Source of the DNA: JAPOUP01 sp965201085
Lineage (GTDB): Bacteria > Pseudomonadota > Alphaproteobacteria > Rhodobacterales > Rhodobacteraceae
Length of the DNA stretch: 64,000 nt
NCBI GenBank assembly: GCA_965201085.1
Contig: CBDAVS010000025.1
Coordinates: forward strand, 248,001 to 312,000
Direction: 5' to 3'
Part shown: positions 46,485-55,174 of the stretch, piece after piece
How the letters are laid out: the number at the start of each line of letters is the position of its first letter
Position numbering within the stretch: the stretch's first letter is position 1
Notes under the pieces: generated by a model
The model's input: only the letters and a program-made list of their open reading frames with translations
Databases searched by the model: none
What the model was told of the DNA's origin: nothing
Made by a program: the position numbers and the translations under genes

Positions 46485-47306
46485 CTAAATTTGACCCACC
46501 CTTTTTGGAGCAAAGCCCCAGGTCGGGCCGCCCTCACATAGCGAGTCCGTCTGGGGGCTTTGGTTGCGGAACGTTTGCTTTTTTGTGCGGTTTTCGCTCT
46601 GGGCGAACCGGTAAGATGTATTGCCGGTTTCGATGATCGCGCAGTGATGCGTGACGCGATCCAGGAGCGCGGCTGTCATCCTGGCATCGCCGAATGCCGG
46701 GACCCATTCCCCGAACTCCGGATTGGTGGTGATGATGGCACTGGTCTTCCCATAGAGCTTGCCGATGAGGCGGAACAGCAATGCGCCGCCGGATCTGGGA
46801 AACGGGATATAGCCCAGTTCGCCGATGATGACGCAGTCCAGCGCCGGGAGCCGCCGGATTATCTTCCCGGCCTTGCCCTCCGCCCGCTCCTTGATCAGGG
46901 CGTTGATCAGGTCGACGGCGTTGAAGAAGCGCACCTTCTTGCCGCTGTTGATCAAGGTGGTGCCCAAAGCGATGGCGATATGGGTTTTGCCGGTGCCGGT
47001 TCCGCCCACCGGGATGAGGTTGTGCGCCCTGTCAGTGAACCGGCCGGTGCGGAAGGGTTCGATCTGGGGCTGGGTGACTGTGGCCGCGCCGTAATCGAAG
47101 GTCGCAAAGTCCTTGTGATGGGGGAACTTCGCGATGCGCATCTGATGCTGGATGGAGCGCACGCGGCGCCCTACAGTCCCAGCGTCGATCGGTTGCCTTA
47201 TCGCTGTGGTCAGACCCGGTGGCCTGCGCGCGGACAGCAGATCATGGGCGCAAGCCGCCATTCCATGCAGCTTCAGGGCGGTCAATTGGTCAATGAGAGC
47301 ATTCAT
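46485..47306 (-). pseudogene. istB: IstB helper ATPase of IS21, Walker B altered
   Basis: ATG 47306 gives the family start MNALIDQLTALKLHGMA. Walker A is VGGTGTGKTHIAIALG. The Walker B site, normally ending in LDELGYLPF, reads CVIIGELGYIPF: the Asp that holds magnesium is Gly, one A-to-G change from GAT. After SYRFAQSENRT the C-terminal tail is unlike the family and its stop is created at the junction with the IS1595 element. The frame is open but ATP hydrolysis is unlikely. Confidence 0.75.
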
Positions 47307-48903
47307 GCGGCCCCCCTCAGCCGGGTATAGCATCTCATAGCGCCTGCAGTCGGCCTCGGGTCGCAAGGTTAGCTGCGGGTATGTATAGGCGTCGTTCAGC
47401 GGCGCAATGACCGGCTCCACCGACCGGTTGATCAGGTTGATGATGGCGGGCAGGCGCGGTGTGTTCCGATCAACCGCCAGCCCGCAGGCCGTCCCGACGG
47501 CTTCGATCCCGTGATCCTGGGCCAGCGGAAGCAGATCGACGACCTCGATCCCCGCCTTTGCCTGCCATGTAATGTTCCCTGATCCGATGCATGGCCTCGG
47601 GCAACTGCCAGTCCATGAAGGGTGCGCCGTCGCGCAGGGCGCCGGGTTTACGATCCAGTGGGGGAACATGGTGCCAGGGTTCAAAATAGCTGATATTGCG
47701 AGTGAAGCGGCGCTTGTGTTCGGCAATGACATCCTGACCGGAGACCGGCGCGATCCGGCCTGCGTAGGCGCGTAGGGAGACGTGCTGTCCGGCGAACCGG
47801 GAAGGCACACTGCAGCGATTGCCGGCATGTTGGACCAGGCAGGTGGAACGAACACGAACGGTCTTCTCCACGTAGCCGTCGAATGTTCGGCCCAGGGGGC
47901 GCAGCTCGGCGCGTTCGTCCTCGGACACTTCCGCAACCGTGCGGTCCGATTGCCCGGGATGGGGCCGGTTTGCCAGCTCTTCACGGCGCATGCGCAGCCA
48001 GGCGTTCAGCGCATCGGGATCATCAGAGGCTGGCCTGGGAACAGACAGCCGACCGCGCAAAAACCGGACCTGGTTCCCGACCTGTCCCTTCTCCCGGCCC
48101 GCAGCGGGCGTGCAGGCCACCGGTTCCATCACATAATGGTTCATCAGCGCCAGGAACCGGGGATGGGATATCCGGTCCTTCGAGCGCGAGACATAGGTCA
48201 CCATGGTCCTGGGATCATCGATGATCACCCGACGCGGGACACCGCCATAAAATGATGGAGCCTGCACAAAGGCGTCCGGAACCATCTCCCGGCTCTCGCC
48301 GGGATAGGCCATGACAAAGGGCTTGCGGCTGTGGCACAGGCGGAAGTGGGCGACCCTGATCTTCCGGCCGACACCGCCCGGCACAACGCGTTCTTCGCTC
48401 CAGTCGAACCGCAGCGCGTCGCCAGCAACAGAATGCAGGGGGATGAACGCATCACCGGAATCGGCTCCCGCCCGCTTCAGGTCGCGGACAAGGCGTTGAA
48501 CAGGAGAATAAGACCCAGTGTAACCTTCCACCACAAGCCGCTCATAGAGCTTCCGGGCTGTCCGTCGTTCTCGTCGTGGGCGCTTCATATCCTGATCGAA
48601 AAGTGCCTGAAGCCGAAGATCAGACCCGTTGCACAGCCTGTGCCGAACCGGCGGCGCCTGGCGCCGGTAGCTCGGCGGGCTCCCATCCTTCAAATACTTC
48701 CTGACCGTGTTCCGCGACAGTCCCGTCGCCCGCGCAACGGATCGGAGGCTACGGTCTTCACGCAATATCCAGCGACGGATCTTCAATACGCTTTCCATCA
48801 ATGACACCCGCTCTTTCCTCCGCACAATTTGCGCGGACTTCAGACGATTGCAGGTGGGTCAGTTTCAATCGCTCATAACCCACCAAAGTGGGTCAGTTTT
48901 GCA
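46486..48903 (-). mobile_element. IS21-family element, damaged
   Basis: Holds istA and istB on the minus strand. The left end reads TTTGACCCACC at about 46490; the right end contains GGTGGGTCAG and AGTGGGTCAGTTTTGCA near 48851-48903, inverted copies of the same GGGTCA repeat. The outer left boundary is blurred because the IS1595 element sits against it, its duplication TAAATTTG running straight into GACCCACC. Right boundary approximate. Confidence 0.8.
47307..48798 (-). pseudogene. istA: IstA transposase of IS21, frameshifted
   Basis: From ATG 48798 (MESVLKIRRWILREDRSLRS) the helix-turn-helix is VARATGLSRNTVRKYLK. The DDE domain has RFDWSEERVV (first Asp) and VIIDDPRTMVTYV (second Asp; the family has DN here). 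The catalytic Glu block, KGxVEN in the family, reads EKGQVGNQVRFLRGR, so Glu has become Gly. Near 47570 the frame is lost after MHRIREHYM; the neighbouring frame continues AKAGIEVVDLLPLAQDHGIE to the end of the family. Non-functional on two counts. Confidence 0.8.
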
Positions 48904-48968
48904 TGCCGATTCACACGCCCCAAACCTGCCTCCCCATGGGGTCAGAGTTCCCGATAAGAAAGGTAGAC

Positions 48969-49931
48969 ATGAATCGTACTGGTGTGTTGGAAGAAGCGCC
49001 ATTCTTCCCTGATGTGGCCGAGGGTCCGCGCAATGTAAATGCGTATTGGATTAACACCGACGACAAGGTGCGGCTTCGCGTTGCCCATTGGCCGTCCGAA
49101 GATGCCGCAAAAGGCACGGTGTTTGTGTTCCAGGGGCGAACGGAGAATATCGAAAAGTACGGTCGTGCGGTCGAAGCTCTGCAATCGGCAGGGTATTCAG
49201 CTTTCGCGATTGACTGGCGTGGTCAGGGGCTTTCTGATCGTGCTGACGAAGATCGCATGTTGGGCCATGTTGATAATTATTCCGATTATCAGAAAGACGT
49301 GGCGGCGATGCTCAAAGCCGCCGAAGCGCTGGACGTTCCGAAGCCTTGGTTTCTGTTCGGGCACTCATTAGGGGCCTGTGTCGGCCTGCGGGCGCTGTCA
49401 GAGGGTTTGCCCATGTCGGCATGTGCGTTCTCTGCGCCGTTGTGGGACATAAATCTATCTGCGTTTCAGCGGTTCGCAGCGTGGCCTCTGACATGGACGG
49501 CCCAGCTCATTGGTAAGGGTCACGCCTATGCACCGGGCACGCGCGGGGAAAGCTATGTGCTGACGACCCCATTTGATGAAAACCGGCTGACCCACGACGA
49601 AAGCAGCTATCGTTATTATCAGAGCGTTTCAGAGAACTTGGAGGATCAGCAAGTCGGTGGACCAAGCATGGGTTGGCTGTATCAAACGCTCAAGGAAGCA
49701 AAGGCGTTGTCAAAGATCGCGTCGCCTGACGTTCCGTGCATCACATTCTGCGGTGCCGAGGATAGCATTATGGCTATCCCCGCTGTTGAGGATCGGATGG
49801 CCCGGTGGTCACGCGGGAAATTCGAGCTGATCCCAAACGCAAGACATGATGTTCTCTATGAGCTGCCTTCGATCCGCGAGAAGGTCATCACTGACATATG
49901 CGATCTGATTTCAAAGGCTGGCGCAAAGTAG
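48969..49931 (+). CDS. Alpha/beta hydrolase (lysophospholipase-like)
   Basis: A 320-residue serine hydrolase. The nucleophile elbow is FLFGHSLGACVGL; TVFVFQGRTENIEKYGRAVE is the oxyanion strand, and the acid and His fit CGAEDSIM and NARHDVLYEL. This matches the monoacylglycerol lipase/PldB branch. Start ATG 48969 after AGGTAGAC; the longer frame to 48888 runs into the IS21 end. It is cut off from any partner by IS21 on the left and IS5 copy B on the right. Confidence 0.88.
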   Translation: MNRTGVLEEAPFFPDVAEGPRNVNAYWINTDDKVRLRVAHWPSEDAAKGTVFVFQGRTENIEKYGRAVEALQSAGYSAFAIDWRGQGLSDRADEDRMLGHVDNYSDYQKDVAAMLKAAEALDVPKPWFLFGHSLGACVGLRALSEGLPMSACAFSAPLWDINLSAFQRFAAWPLTWTAQLIGKGHAYAPGTRGESYVLTTPFDENRLTHDESSYRYYQSVSENLEDQQVGGPSMGWLYQTLKEAKALSKIASPDVPCITFCGAEDSIMAIPAVEDRMARWSRGKFELIPNARHDVLYELPSIREKVITDICDLISKAGAK

Positions 49932-49976
49932 ACATAGGAGGGGTCCTTTGCGGGACGGGGCGAAATGACACTCTAA

Positions 49977-50982
49977 GAGTTTGTTCCATGAGTTGAGTGG
50001 TCCCGCAGGATGTGGTATTCCAGATTGACCGTTTACCCAAATCCGGAGATCGCCATGCCCTGGGACAGGACCACCCAACAGCTCCATAAGCGCCCGGACG
50101 ACCACAGTCAAAATGACCTGACCGACGCCGAATGGACCGTCGTCGAGCCGATGCTGCCGAAGCAGGGAAGGATGGGACGACCGCGCGAGGTCGACCTTCG
50201 GTCGGTGTTCGACGCGGGCCGGTATATCCTGTCCACGGGATGCCGGTGGCGCGCGTTACCCTCTGGATATCCACCGTTTTCCACCGACCGGAACCATTTT
50301 CACGCATGGCGGCGGATCGGGCTCCTGGCGCGTATCGTGCATCGTCTCCGGGACCTCGCGCGGCGGTGTTCGGGGCGCTCCGCGGAGCCGACCGCCGCCT
50401 CGATCGACAGCCAGTCGGTGAGGACCACGGAGAGCGGCGGCCCCCGCGGCCACGACGCCGGGAAGAGGGTGAAGGGGAGGAAAAGGCACCTGATCGTGGA
50501 CGCCGACGGCACGCCGATCGTCATGACGGTTCACACCGCCGGCATCCAGGACCGGGACGGGGCGCCGGACCTGACCGCGGGGCCGCCGGAGACGGTGCCC
50601 ACGGTGTGCAGGCCGTTCGCCGACGGTGGCCACCCGGGTCCGAAGCTGCGGGAGCGGCCTGGGGGGATGGGGTTGCCGGACGTGATCGGGACCGTCGAAA
50701 AACCGAAGGATGTCAAAGGGTTCACGGTTCCCTGCCGCCGGTGGGCCGTGGAGCGGACCTTCGCCTGGATGGGCCGGTGCCGCCGCCTGTCGAAGGACTG
50801 CGGGCGCCTCTGCGGGAACTCGCTGGCCTCCGGGGTGAGGCATCACGCGCCACCGGTCCGGGCGTGAGTGAGGCACGAACGAACGCTGGCCGCCTGCCGG
50901 TTCCCGCCCAGGCGGGTGGCGAGGGCGTCAACTCCATGAAAAACAATAGTTTAATCATATCAGTGACTTATGATTCAAACTC
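49977..50982 (+). mobile_element. IS5-family element, hypermutated copy B
   Basis: Same ends as copy A (GAGTTTGTTCCATGAGT on the left, inverted GAGTTTGAATCATAAGT on the right) and a perfect TAA duplication at 49974-49976 and 50983-50985. About 48 bp longer than copy A because of a replaced block near 50828-50888. The last ~50 AT-rich bases differ from copy A at one position only, while the transposase region carries dozens of AT-to-GC transitions. Confidence 0.9.
50055..50867 (+). pseudogene. IS5-family transposase, hypermutated
   Basis: The open frame is still 270 codons but reads as a damaged copy A. Substitutions include N4D, several Tyr-to-His, Lys-to-Arg or Gly, Leu-to-Pro, Glu-to-Gly and Asn-to-Asp. 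The first Asp (ASIDSQSV) and a Glu (RRWAVERTFAWMG) remain, but the second-Asp block now reads PFADGGHPGPKLRE, LETV has become PETV, and Pro residues fall in helices. The last 20 residues are replaced by unrelated sequence after NSLAS. Changes become denser towards the 3' end. Confidence 0.88.
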
Positions 50983-51322
50983 TAACGGTTTTCGATAAAG
51001 CAGCCGTTCGCGCAAAGCGCGGTGGATTCAACGAAAGAGCCCAGTTCGGTTCTTCATTTCACGCAACATCATGGTCGGTAACGACCGTCGGCAAACCCGG
51101 TGCGGTTCAAACCGCGCCGCCGCTCTTGTCGAGTGGTGCGACCTCTGCGCAGCATAAAGTGCAATCATACTGGCCTAGCGAAGATTGGTTCGAATTTGTC
51201 TAACAGCACCCATGATAGTGGCCCAGAAATAGGGGGGAAGAAAACAGCCGTATCATGTTATAATACGCTGCCTGTATTGCTCTGAAACGCCAATCGAAAT
51301 GCAACGGCAGCGCCGGTGCAAT
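50983..51322 (+). other. Intergenic stretch with no recognised gene
   Basis: 340 bases between IS5 copy B and the 3' end of the MttB-family gene. Ordinary, not GC-rich, composition. Nothing recognised. Confidence 0.45.
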
Positions 51323-52876
51323 TCAGGGTTCCATTGCCTCGCGCGACAGGGCAATCGGCAACGCGTCACGGATTCGCGCGTCAAGCTCTGGGCTGACAGG
51401 CATCGGATAATACTCCTTCAACAGGCGTCTTGCTTTCTCCTGCGCGCGGTCCCGGATATCCGGCGATCCGGCCTCAAGCCAGGAATCAACACTCTGGCGA
51501 TCGGCGAATTCGGGGTACACGAACTCTGACTTCATTTTTTCCAGAGTCATTTCATCATCCAAAAAATGACCACTGCCATCAACCGCATGTCGGATCGAGT
51601 CAATGCCTAAGGTTTGATCGTTTACTTCGATCCCCTTGAGACAGCGCAACACGCCCGACAGCATGCTTTCATCAATCACCAATGCTTCTGGGGAATAGGC
51701 CATATTGTCTGCCAGCCCCCCCATTGTCATCGTTAGCATGTTCGCGCCGGCTTGCGAGGCGAGCGCCGTCAGGTAGCCCCGTTCCCACCCAGCCTGGGCA
51801 TCGGGCTCTTTGGCGCTGGTCATTCCTGCGACGATCGAACTCGGCAGGTCGTAATACCGCGAGATCTGAGCGCAGCCGCTTGCCAGCAATCCCATCTCGC
51901 CCCCGCCGCCGACGAAAGCGCCAGTGCGCAGATCGGATATGAAGGACCAGTTGCCATAAAACAGCTGGCAGCCCGGCTTCAGCAGGTTCAGCGCCACAAA
52001 GCCAGATAGAACCTCGGCATTGCCAAGCGCCAATGTGCCCGCGATGGAGGCCGGCCCCGTCGCGCCGGCTTGTGGCGCAGTCGAAACCTTAAGAGGCACC
52101 CGGTGCATCACGGCCGCGTCCGAAGTCCAGCACGAATCTGCGGCATATCGCAACGGCGAGACCGCGATCGTCGTCGTGGTCGATGCAAAGGGCCGCTTGC
52201 GATATGTATCGCCCGACCCATCACCGCCGACGCTGAGATCATAAAGTTTCACCACATCCTCAAGCGTTTCGGGTTGAAAGATTGTGGTGGTGATGTGCTT
52301 GGTTGTGGCCGAGGTCGTGGCGTAGGCCGTGTTCAGATCCAGCGCATGTTCACCGACCATGTCGCGCGCAATCAGGGGGCGCTGGATGAAGTGAACATTG
52401 TCCAGCGCGTCCAGCAAGCGAACCATATCATACAGGTCCTTTAGGTTTGACTCACGAAAGGTTCGGGTTTCGTGGTCAAGCATCCGTATGGCCGCCGTGG
52501 AGCCTGCGAAATAAGTGCGACTGCCCTCAAGTAGCATATCGTATTTTTCTTCCCGGCCATAAAGTGTGAAGTTCCGTGCGGTCCTGGCGATGGTGTCTTC
52601 GACCAAGGCGCGCGGAAAGCACAAGCGGCCCTCATCCGTCATCCAACCGCCTGCGGCCAGAACACGATCACGCCAAGGCTGGATCGGTTCTGCGATGCCA
52701 ATCTGTTCAAGAATATCAAGCGAAGTGTCGTGTACCTTCTTCAATTCGGCATCGGTCAGAGGGTGGTAGCGCCCGCCCAGCATTCCCGGGCCAAGGGCAT
52801 TGGGTGTTACTGGGGCCTCTTGCTTTTTCCGCCGGCCGATGCGTGTTGGGCGGGGTGTCGCCTTAACGGAGGTCAT
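51323..52876 (-). CDS. MttB-family (COG5598) methyltransferase, non-pyrrolysine
   Basis: A 517-residue TIM-barrel protein of the trimethylamine methyltransferase superfamily. Blocks include YHPLTDAELKKVHDTSLDIL, TYFAGSTAAIRMLDHETR, STAPQAGATGPASIAGTLAL and GCAQISRYYDLPSSIVAGMT. There is no internal TAG, so it belongs to the non-pyrrolysine group whose members demethylate betaines (MtgB, MtcB, MtpB) onto a corrinoid protein. No corrinoid protein or activase is in the window. Last gene of an eight-gene operon, overlapping the oxidoreductase by 4 bases. The substrate is inferred to be an N-methylated compound. Confidence 0.85.
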   Translation of the reverse strand: MTSVKATPRPTRIGRRKKQEAPVTPNALGPGMLGGRYHPLTDAELKKVHDTSLDILEQIGIAEPIQPWRDRVLAAGGWMTDEGRLCFPRALVEDTIARTARNFTLYGREEKYDMLLEGSRTYFAGSTAAIRMLDHETRTFRESNLKDLYDMVRLLDALDNVHFIQRPLIARDMVGEHALDLNTAYATTSATTKHITTTIFQPETLEDVVKLYDLSVGGDGSGDTYRKRPFASTTTTIAVSPLRYAADSCWTSDAAVMHRVPLKVSTAPQAGATGPASIAGTLALGNAEVLSGFVALNLLKPGCQLFYGNWSFISDLRTGAFVGGGGEMGLLASGCAQISRYYDLPSSIVAGMTSAKEPDAQAGWERGYLTALASQAGANMLTMTMGGLADNMAYSPEALVIDESMLSGVLRCLKGIEVNDQTLGIDSIRHAVDGSGHFLDDEMTLEKMKSEFVYPEFADRQSVDSWLEAGSPDIRDRAQEKARRLLKEYYPMPVSPELDARIRDALPIALSREAMEP

Positions 52877-53925
52877 GAATGTGTTTCCCTGGATTGAGCG
52901 TCTGTGCCGACATAATGGTGCAGGGATTTATGGCGGTATTTCAGCGGCGGGTAGGTGTCGATGGTCACCAGACCGGGCGCCATGTTCAACACGTCGGGGA
53001 TACGGTTTACCAATTGTGTCGCCCGAGAAATCGGCGGCACGCCAGCTGCGGTGTAGTCCACGTTCATGTCAGGGGTTCCGCTGATCTGCCAGACACGCTT
53101 GGGCTGTTCCTCTTCGGCAAAGACCTTCACCGCATATTCCGCGCGTATCGTGATGCCTTCCTCGGTCGTCACCTCGGTGATGGTGTTCTTGCCGGTTACA
53201 AGCCCCGGTTCGATCGAGGTGGCCAGAGGAACGCAATGCACCGGTGTATCATCTGTCAGGGGGGCATCGGTAAAGCGGACACCCGTCACGGTCAGTCCCA
53301 GCCCGGCCGCGATGCTTTCGGCATAATGCCGGAATGGCCGGAATTCCTGTTTGCCACCGACATTGGCGTGAAATGCCTCAAGCGTGGCGCCCGCGTGAAA
53401 ATCCCGGCAGGTCTGCGCCCCTGCATTGTTCAAGTTGGTCTTGACCAGAGCGGTAATCGTCCGCACCTCGGAGCAGCATCCCGAAATCAGCAGGGGCAGG
53501 TGCACGCCAAGCGCGTCCTGATTGCCACTGGCAGTGACTGTAACACCCTGGGCGCGCGCGCGGCGGTCGATTTCAGTCGATTGATCGGGGTAAAGCGCCC
53601 AGGGATGCGTTGCCTGGTCATCCGTACTGATCACGTCGAGACCGGCATCAATGCACGCCAGATAGACCGGATATGTCGGCTCAAACGTGGCGACCGAAAC
53701 CACGGCGATATCGGCAGGAACGTGACCCAAAACCTTACCTGCGTCGCTTTGAACTATTACGCCCAGTTCACGGTCGAGACCCAGCACCTGACCCAGATCT
53801 TGCCCCGCCTTGGCAAGGTCAGCATCGATGGCGCCGACAATATCCACGCCCTTTTCCAGCATGACACGATGAATGCCGCTGCCAACGCTGCCTATCCCGA
53901 TCACGATCGCCCTGATTGATCCCAT
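52873..53925 (-). CDS. NAD(P)-binding oxidoreductase, dihydrodipicolinate reductase-like
   Basis: A 350-residue protein with an N-terminal Rossmann fold (RAIVIGIGSVGSGIHRVMLE) of the DapB/2,4-diaminopentanoate dehydrogenase group. VVSVATFEPTYPVYLACIDA and SGNQDALGVHLPLLISGC are the cofactor and active-site blocks. Relatives act on amino or imino acids, so it may process the amine skeleton after demethylation. Overlaps the mttB-like gene; 91 bases separate it from the CapA gene upstream. Confidence 0.75.
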   Translation of the reverse strand: MGSIRAIVIGIGSVGSGIHRVMLEKGVDIVGAIDADLAKAGQDLGQVLGLDRELGVIVQSDAGKVLGHVPADIAVVSVATFEPTYPVYLACIDAGLDVISTDDQATHPWALYPDQSTEIDRRARAQGVTVTASGNQDALGVHLPLLISGCCSEVRTITALVKTNLNNAGAQTCRDFHAGATLEAFHANVGGKQEFRPFRHYAESIAAGLGLTVTGVRFTDAPLTDDTPVHCVPLATSIEPGLVTGKNTITEVTTEEGITIRAEYAVKVFAEEEQPKRVWQISGTPDMNVDYTAAGVPPISRATQLVNRIPDVLNMAPGLVTIDTYPPLKYRHKSLHHYVGTDAQSRETHS

Positions 53926-54016
53926 TGGATTATTCCTTTTCGTATCTTGGCCAAATAGTGCTCAAAGAGATGTCGGAGCAGCATTGAGTTCTCTTGGTCA
54001 CCGGCGTGAAGTCCGG

Positions 54017-55171
54017 TTAGTGCAAAGGCGTATCTGTGCCCGTCAAAACAATTTCGTCACCATCCCAATCCAAGGTGATGTCAATTCCCTGACTGCGGCT
54101 GATGCGCTGGAACTCATCACATATTCGCTGTGCCCGCGGATCGGCGCGGGTGACGGGTTCCGGGCGCAGATCATCATTGATGAAACAAGGGATAAACGAC
54201 ACACGCGCAACCCCGCCCTTTTCAACTACAAGCTTCGCGATCATGGTGCTGGATTTGTCTTGATCGCCGATCTGGCCGAACCTCTCGCCCAACAGCCTGC
54301 CATGGCGTGTCCAATCCCAATCGGCGCTTTGAGGAAAACGGTTACCGGGCTGGCTGGCAGGAGATTGCCATGCACCAGCGCATGCAAAGTCGTTCATACC
54401 GTAGAAAACCGGTTTGCCCTTATACAGCTCTATTCCCTTGGGCATATGAGGGTGGTTGCCGAAAATCACATCAGCCCCGGCATCTATCGCGGCATGGGCC
54501 ACTTCGAACTGATAATCGGCGATCAAATCTGGGATGAAATGCACACCCCAGTGATGCGACACGGTTATGACGTCGACGTTGCCCCGAAGCGCGGTGATAT
54601 CATCAACCATGGCAGACAGGTCGTTGCGGTCGGCAAATGTCTGAACCAACGGCGGCGTTCCGGGTTGCGGATTCCATTGTTCGTAATGGGTATAGGCACG
54701 TAGGGGCACATGCCCGGGCCGGGTATCTGTTGCGGCATACCCTTCTGGTCCGACCGAACAATAGGCGAGGTTGCCAATTCGCAGTCCATTCTTCTCCAAG
54801 ATCAGCGGCTCGCGGGCCTGGCTGAGCGAAGAGCCATACCCGAAACTATGCACGTCTTCGGCCCTGCATAGAGCGACGCAATCCTCCATCGCCCCATACC
54901 CCCAATCAAGCGAGTGGTTGTTGCCGAAGTTGAGAACATTCAGCCCCGCCGCCGCGATTGCCGTCAGCATGTCCGCCTTGTGCGGTGGTGCGCCATAGTA
55001 GATCGGCCAATAGCCGTTCGGACTATCGCCAAGATCGGAAAAGCACTGATCGCAACTGGCCATCGCGAAATCGGCTTGCCGCAGCACGGGCGCCACGTGA
55101 TCAAGCGCGTTTGAATATCCGTCGAGATCGAGAATGATGTCTCCGACACTCATCAGGACAACCTCGGCCAT
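54017..55171 (-). CDS. CapA-family metallophosphatase-fold protein
   Basis: A 384-residue protein of the poly-gamma-glutamate synthesis CapA group. LMSVGDIILDLD, VLNFGNNHSLDWG and VITVSHHWGVHF carry the metal-binding Asp, Asn and His of the calcineurin-like fold; FGNHPHMPKGIELYKGKPVF closes it. No signal peptide or membrane anchor is seen, unlike CapA of capsule operons. In this catabolic operon it may be a hydrolase of a small molecule rather than a polymer factor. The start is 3 bases after the SDR stop. Confidence 0.82.
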   Translation of the reverse strand: MAEVVLMSVGDIILDLDGYSNALDHVAPVLRQADFAMASCDQCFSDLGDSPNGYWPIYYGAPPHKADMLTAIAAAGLNVLNFGNNHSLDWGYGAMEDCVALCRAEDVHSFGYGSSLSQAREPLILEKNGLRIGNLAYCSVGPEGYAATDTRPGHVPLRAYTHYEQWNPQPGTPPLVQTFADRNDLSAMVDDITALRGNVDVITVSHHWGVHFIPDLIADYQFEVAHAAIDAGADVIFGNHPHMPKGIELYKGKPVFYGMNDFACAGAWQSPASQPGNRFPQSADWDWTRHGRLLGERFGQIGDQDKSSTMIAKLVVEKGGVARVSFIPCFINDDLRPEPVTRADPRAQRICDEFQRISRSQGIDITLDWDGDEIVLTGTDTPLH

Positions 55172-55174
55172 GCC

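Larger units (their letters stand above)
42782..46485 (+). mobile_element. IS1595-family element with DNA methylase-HNH passenger, carrying a nested IS5
   Basis: 3704 bp. The left end starts GGGGATTATATACGATAG and the right end, inverted, GGGGATTATATACGGTAG; the repeat runs 25 bases with one mismatch. A perfect 8-bp duplication TAAATTTG flanks it at 42774-42781 and 46486-46493. Contents in order: transposase start, an IS5 insertion, rest of the transposase, methylase-HNH fusion, a 65-residue ORF. Passenger methylases are known in some IS1595-group elements. The target appears to be the left end of the IS21 element. Confidence 0.9.

Noticed and set aside
46560..47330. A 256-codon plus-strand ORF
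   Set aside because: Antisense of istB, whose Walker A motif is on the minus strand.
49925..49976. IS5 copies A and B as ends of one composite transposon carrying IS21 and the hydrolase
   Set aside because: Each copy has its own TAA duplication and copy A lies inside the IS1595 transposase, so they are independent insertions.
49977..50982. Diversity-generating retroelement as the cause of IS5 mutations
   Set aside because: Those change A to any base on one strand and need a template repeat and reverse transcriptase. Here changes are A-to-G and T-to-C and no reverse transcriptase is present.
51323..52876. Pyrrolysine-containing trimethylamine methyltransferase
   Set aside because: No in-frame TAG anywhere in the gene and no pyl genes; it belongs to the non-pyrrolysine branch.
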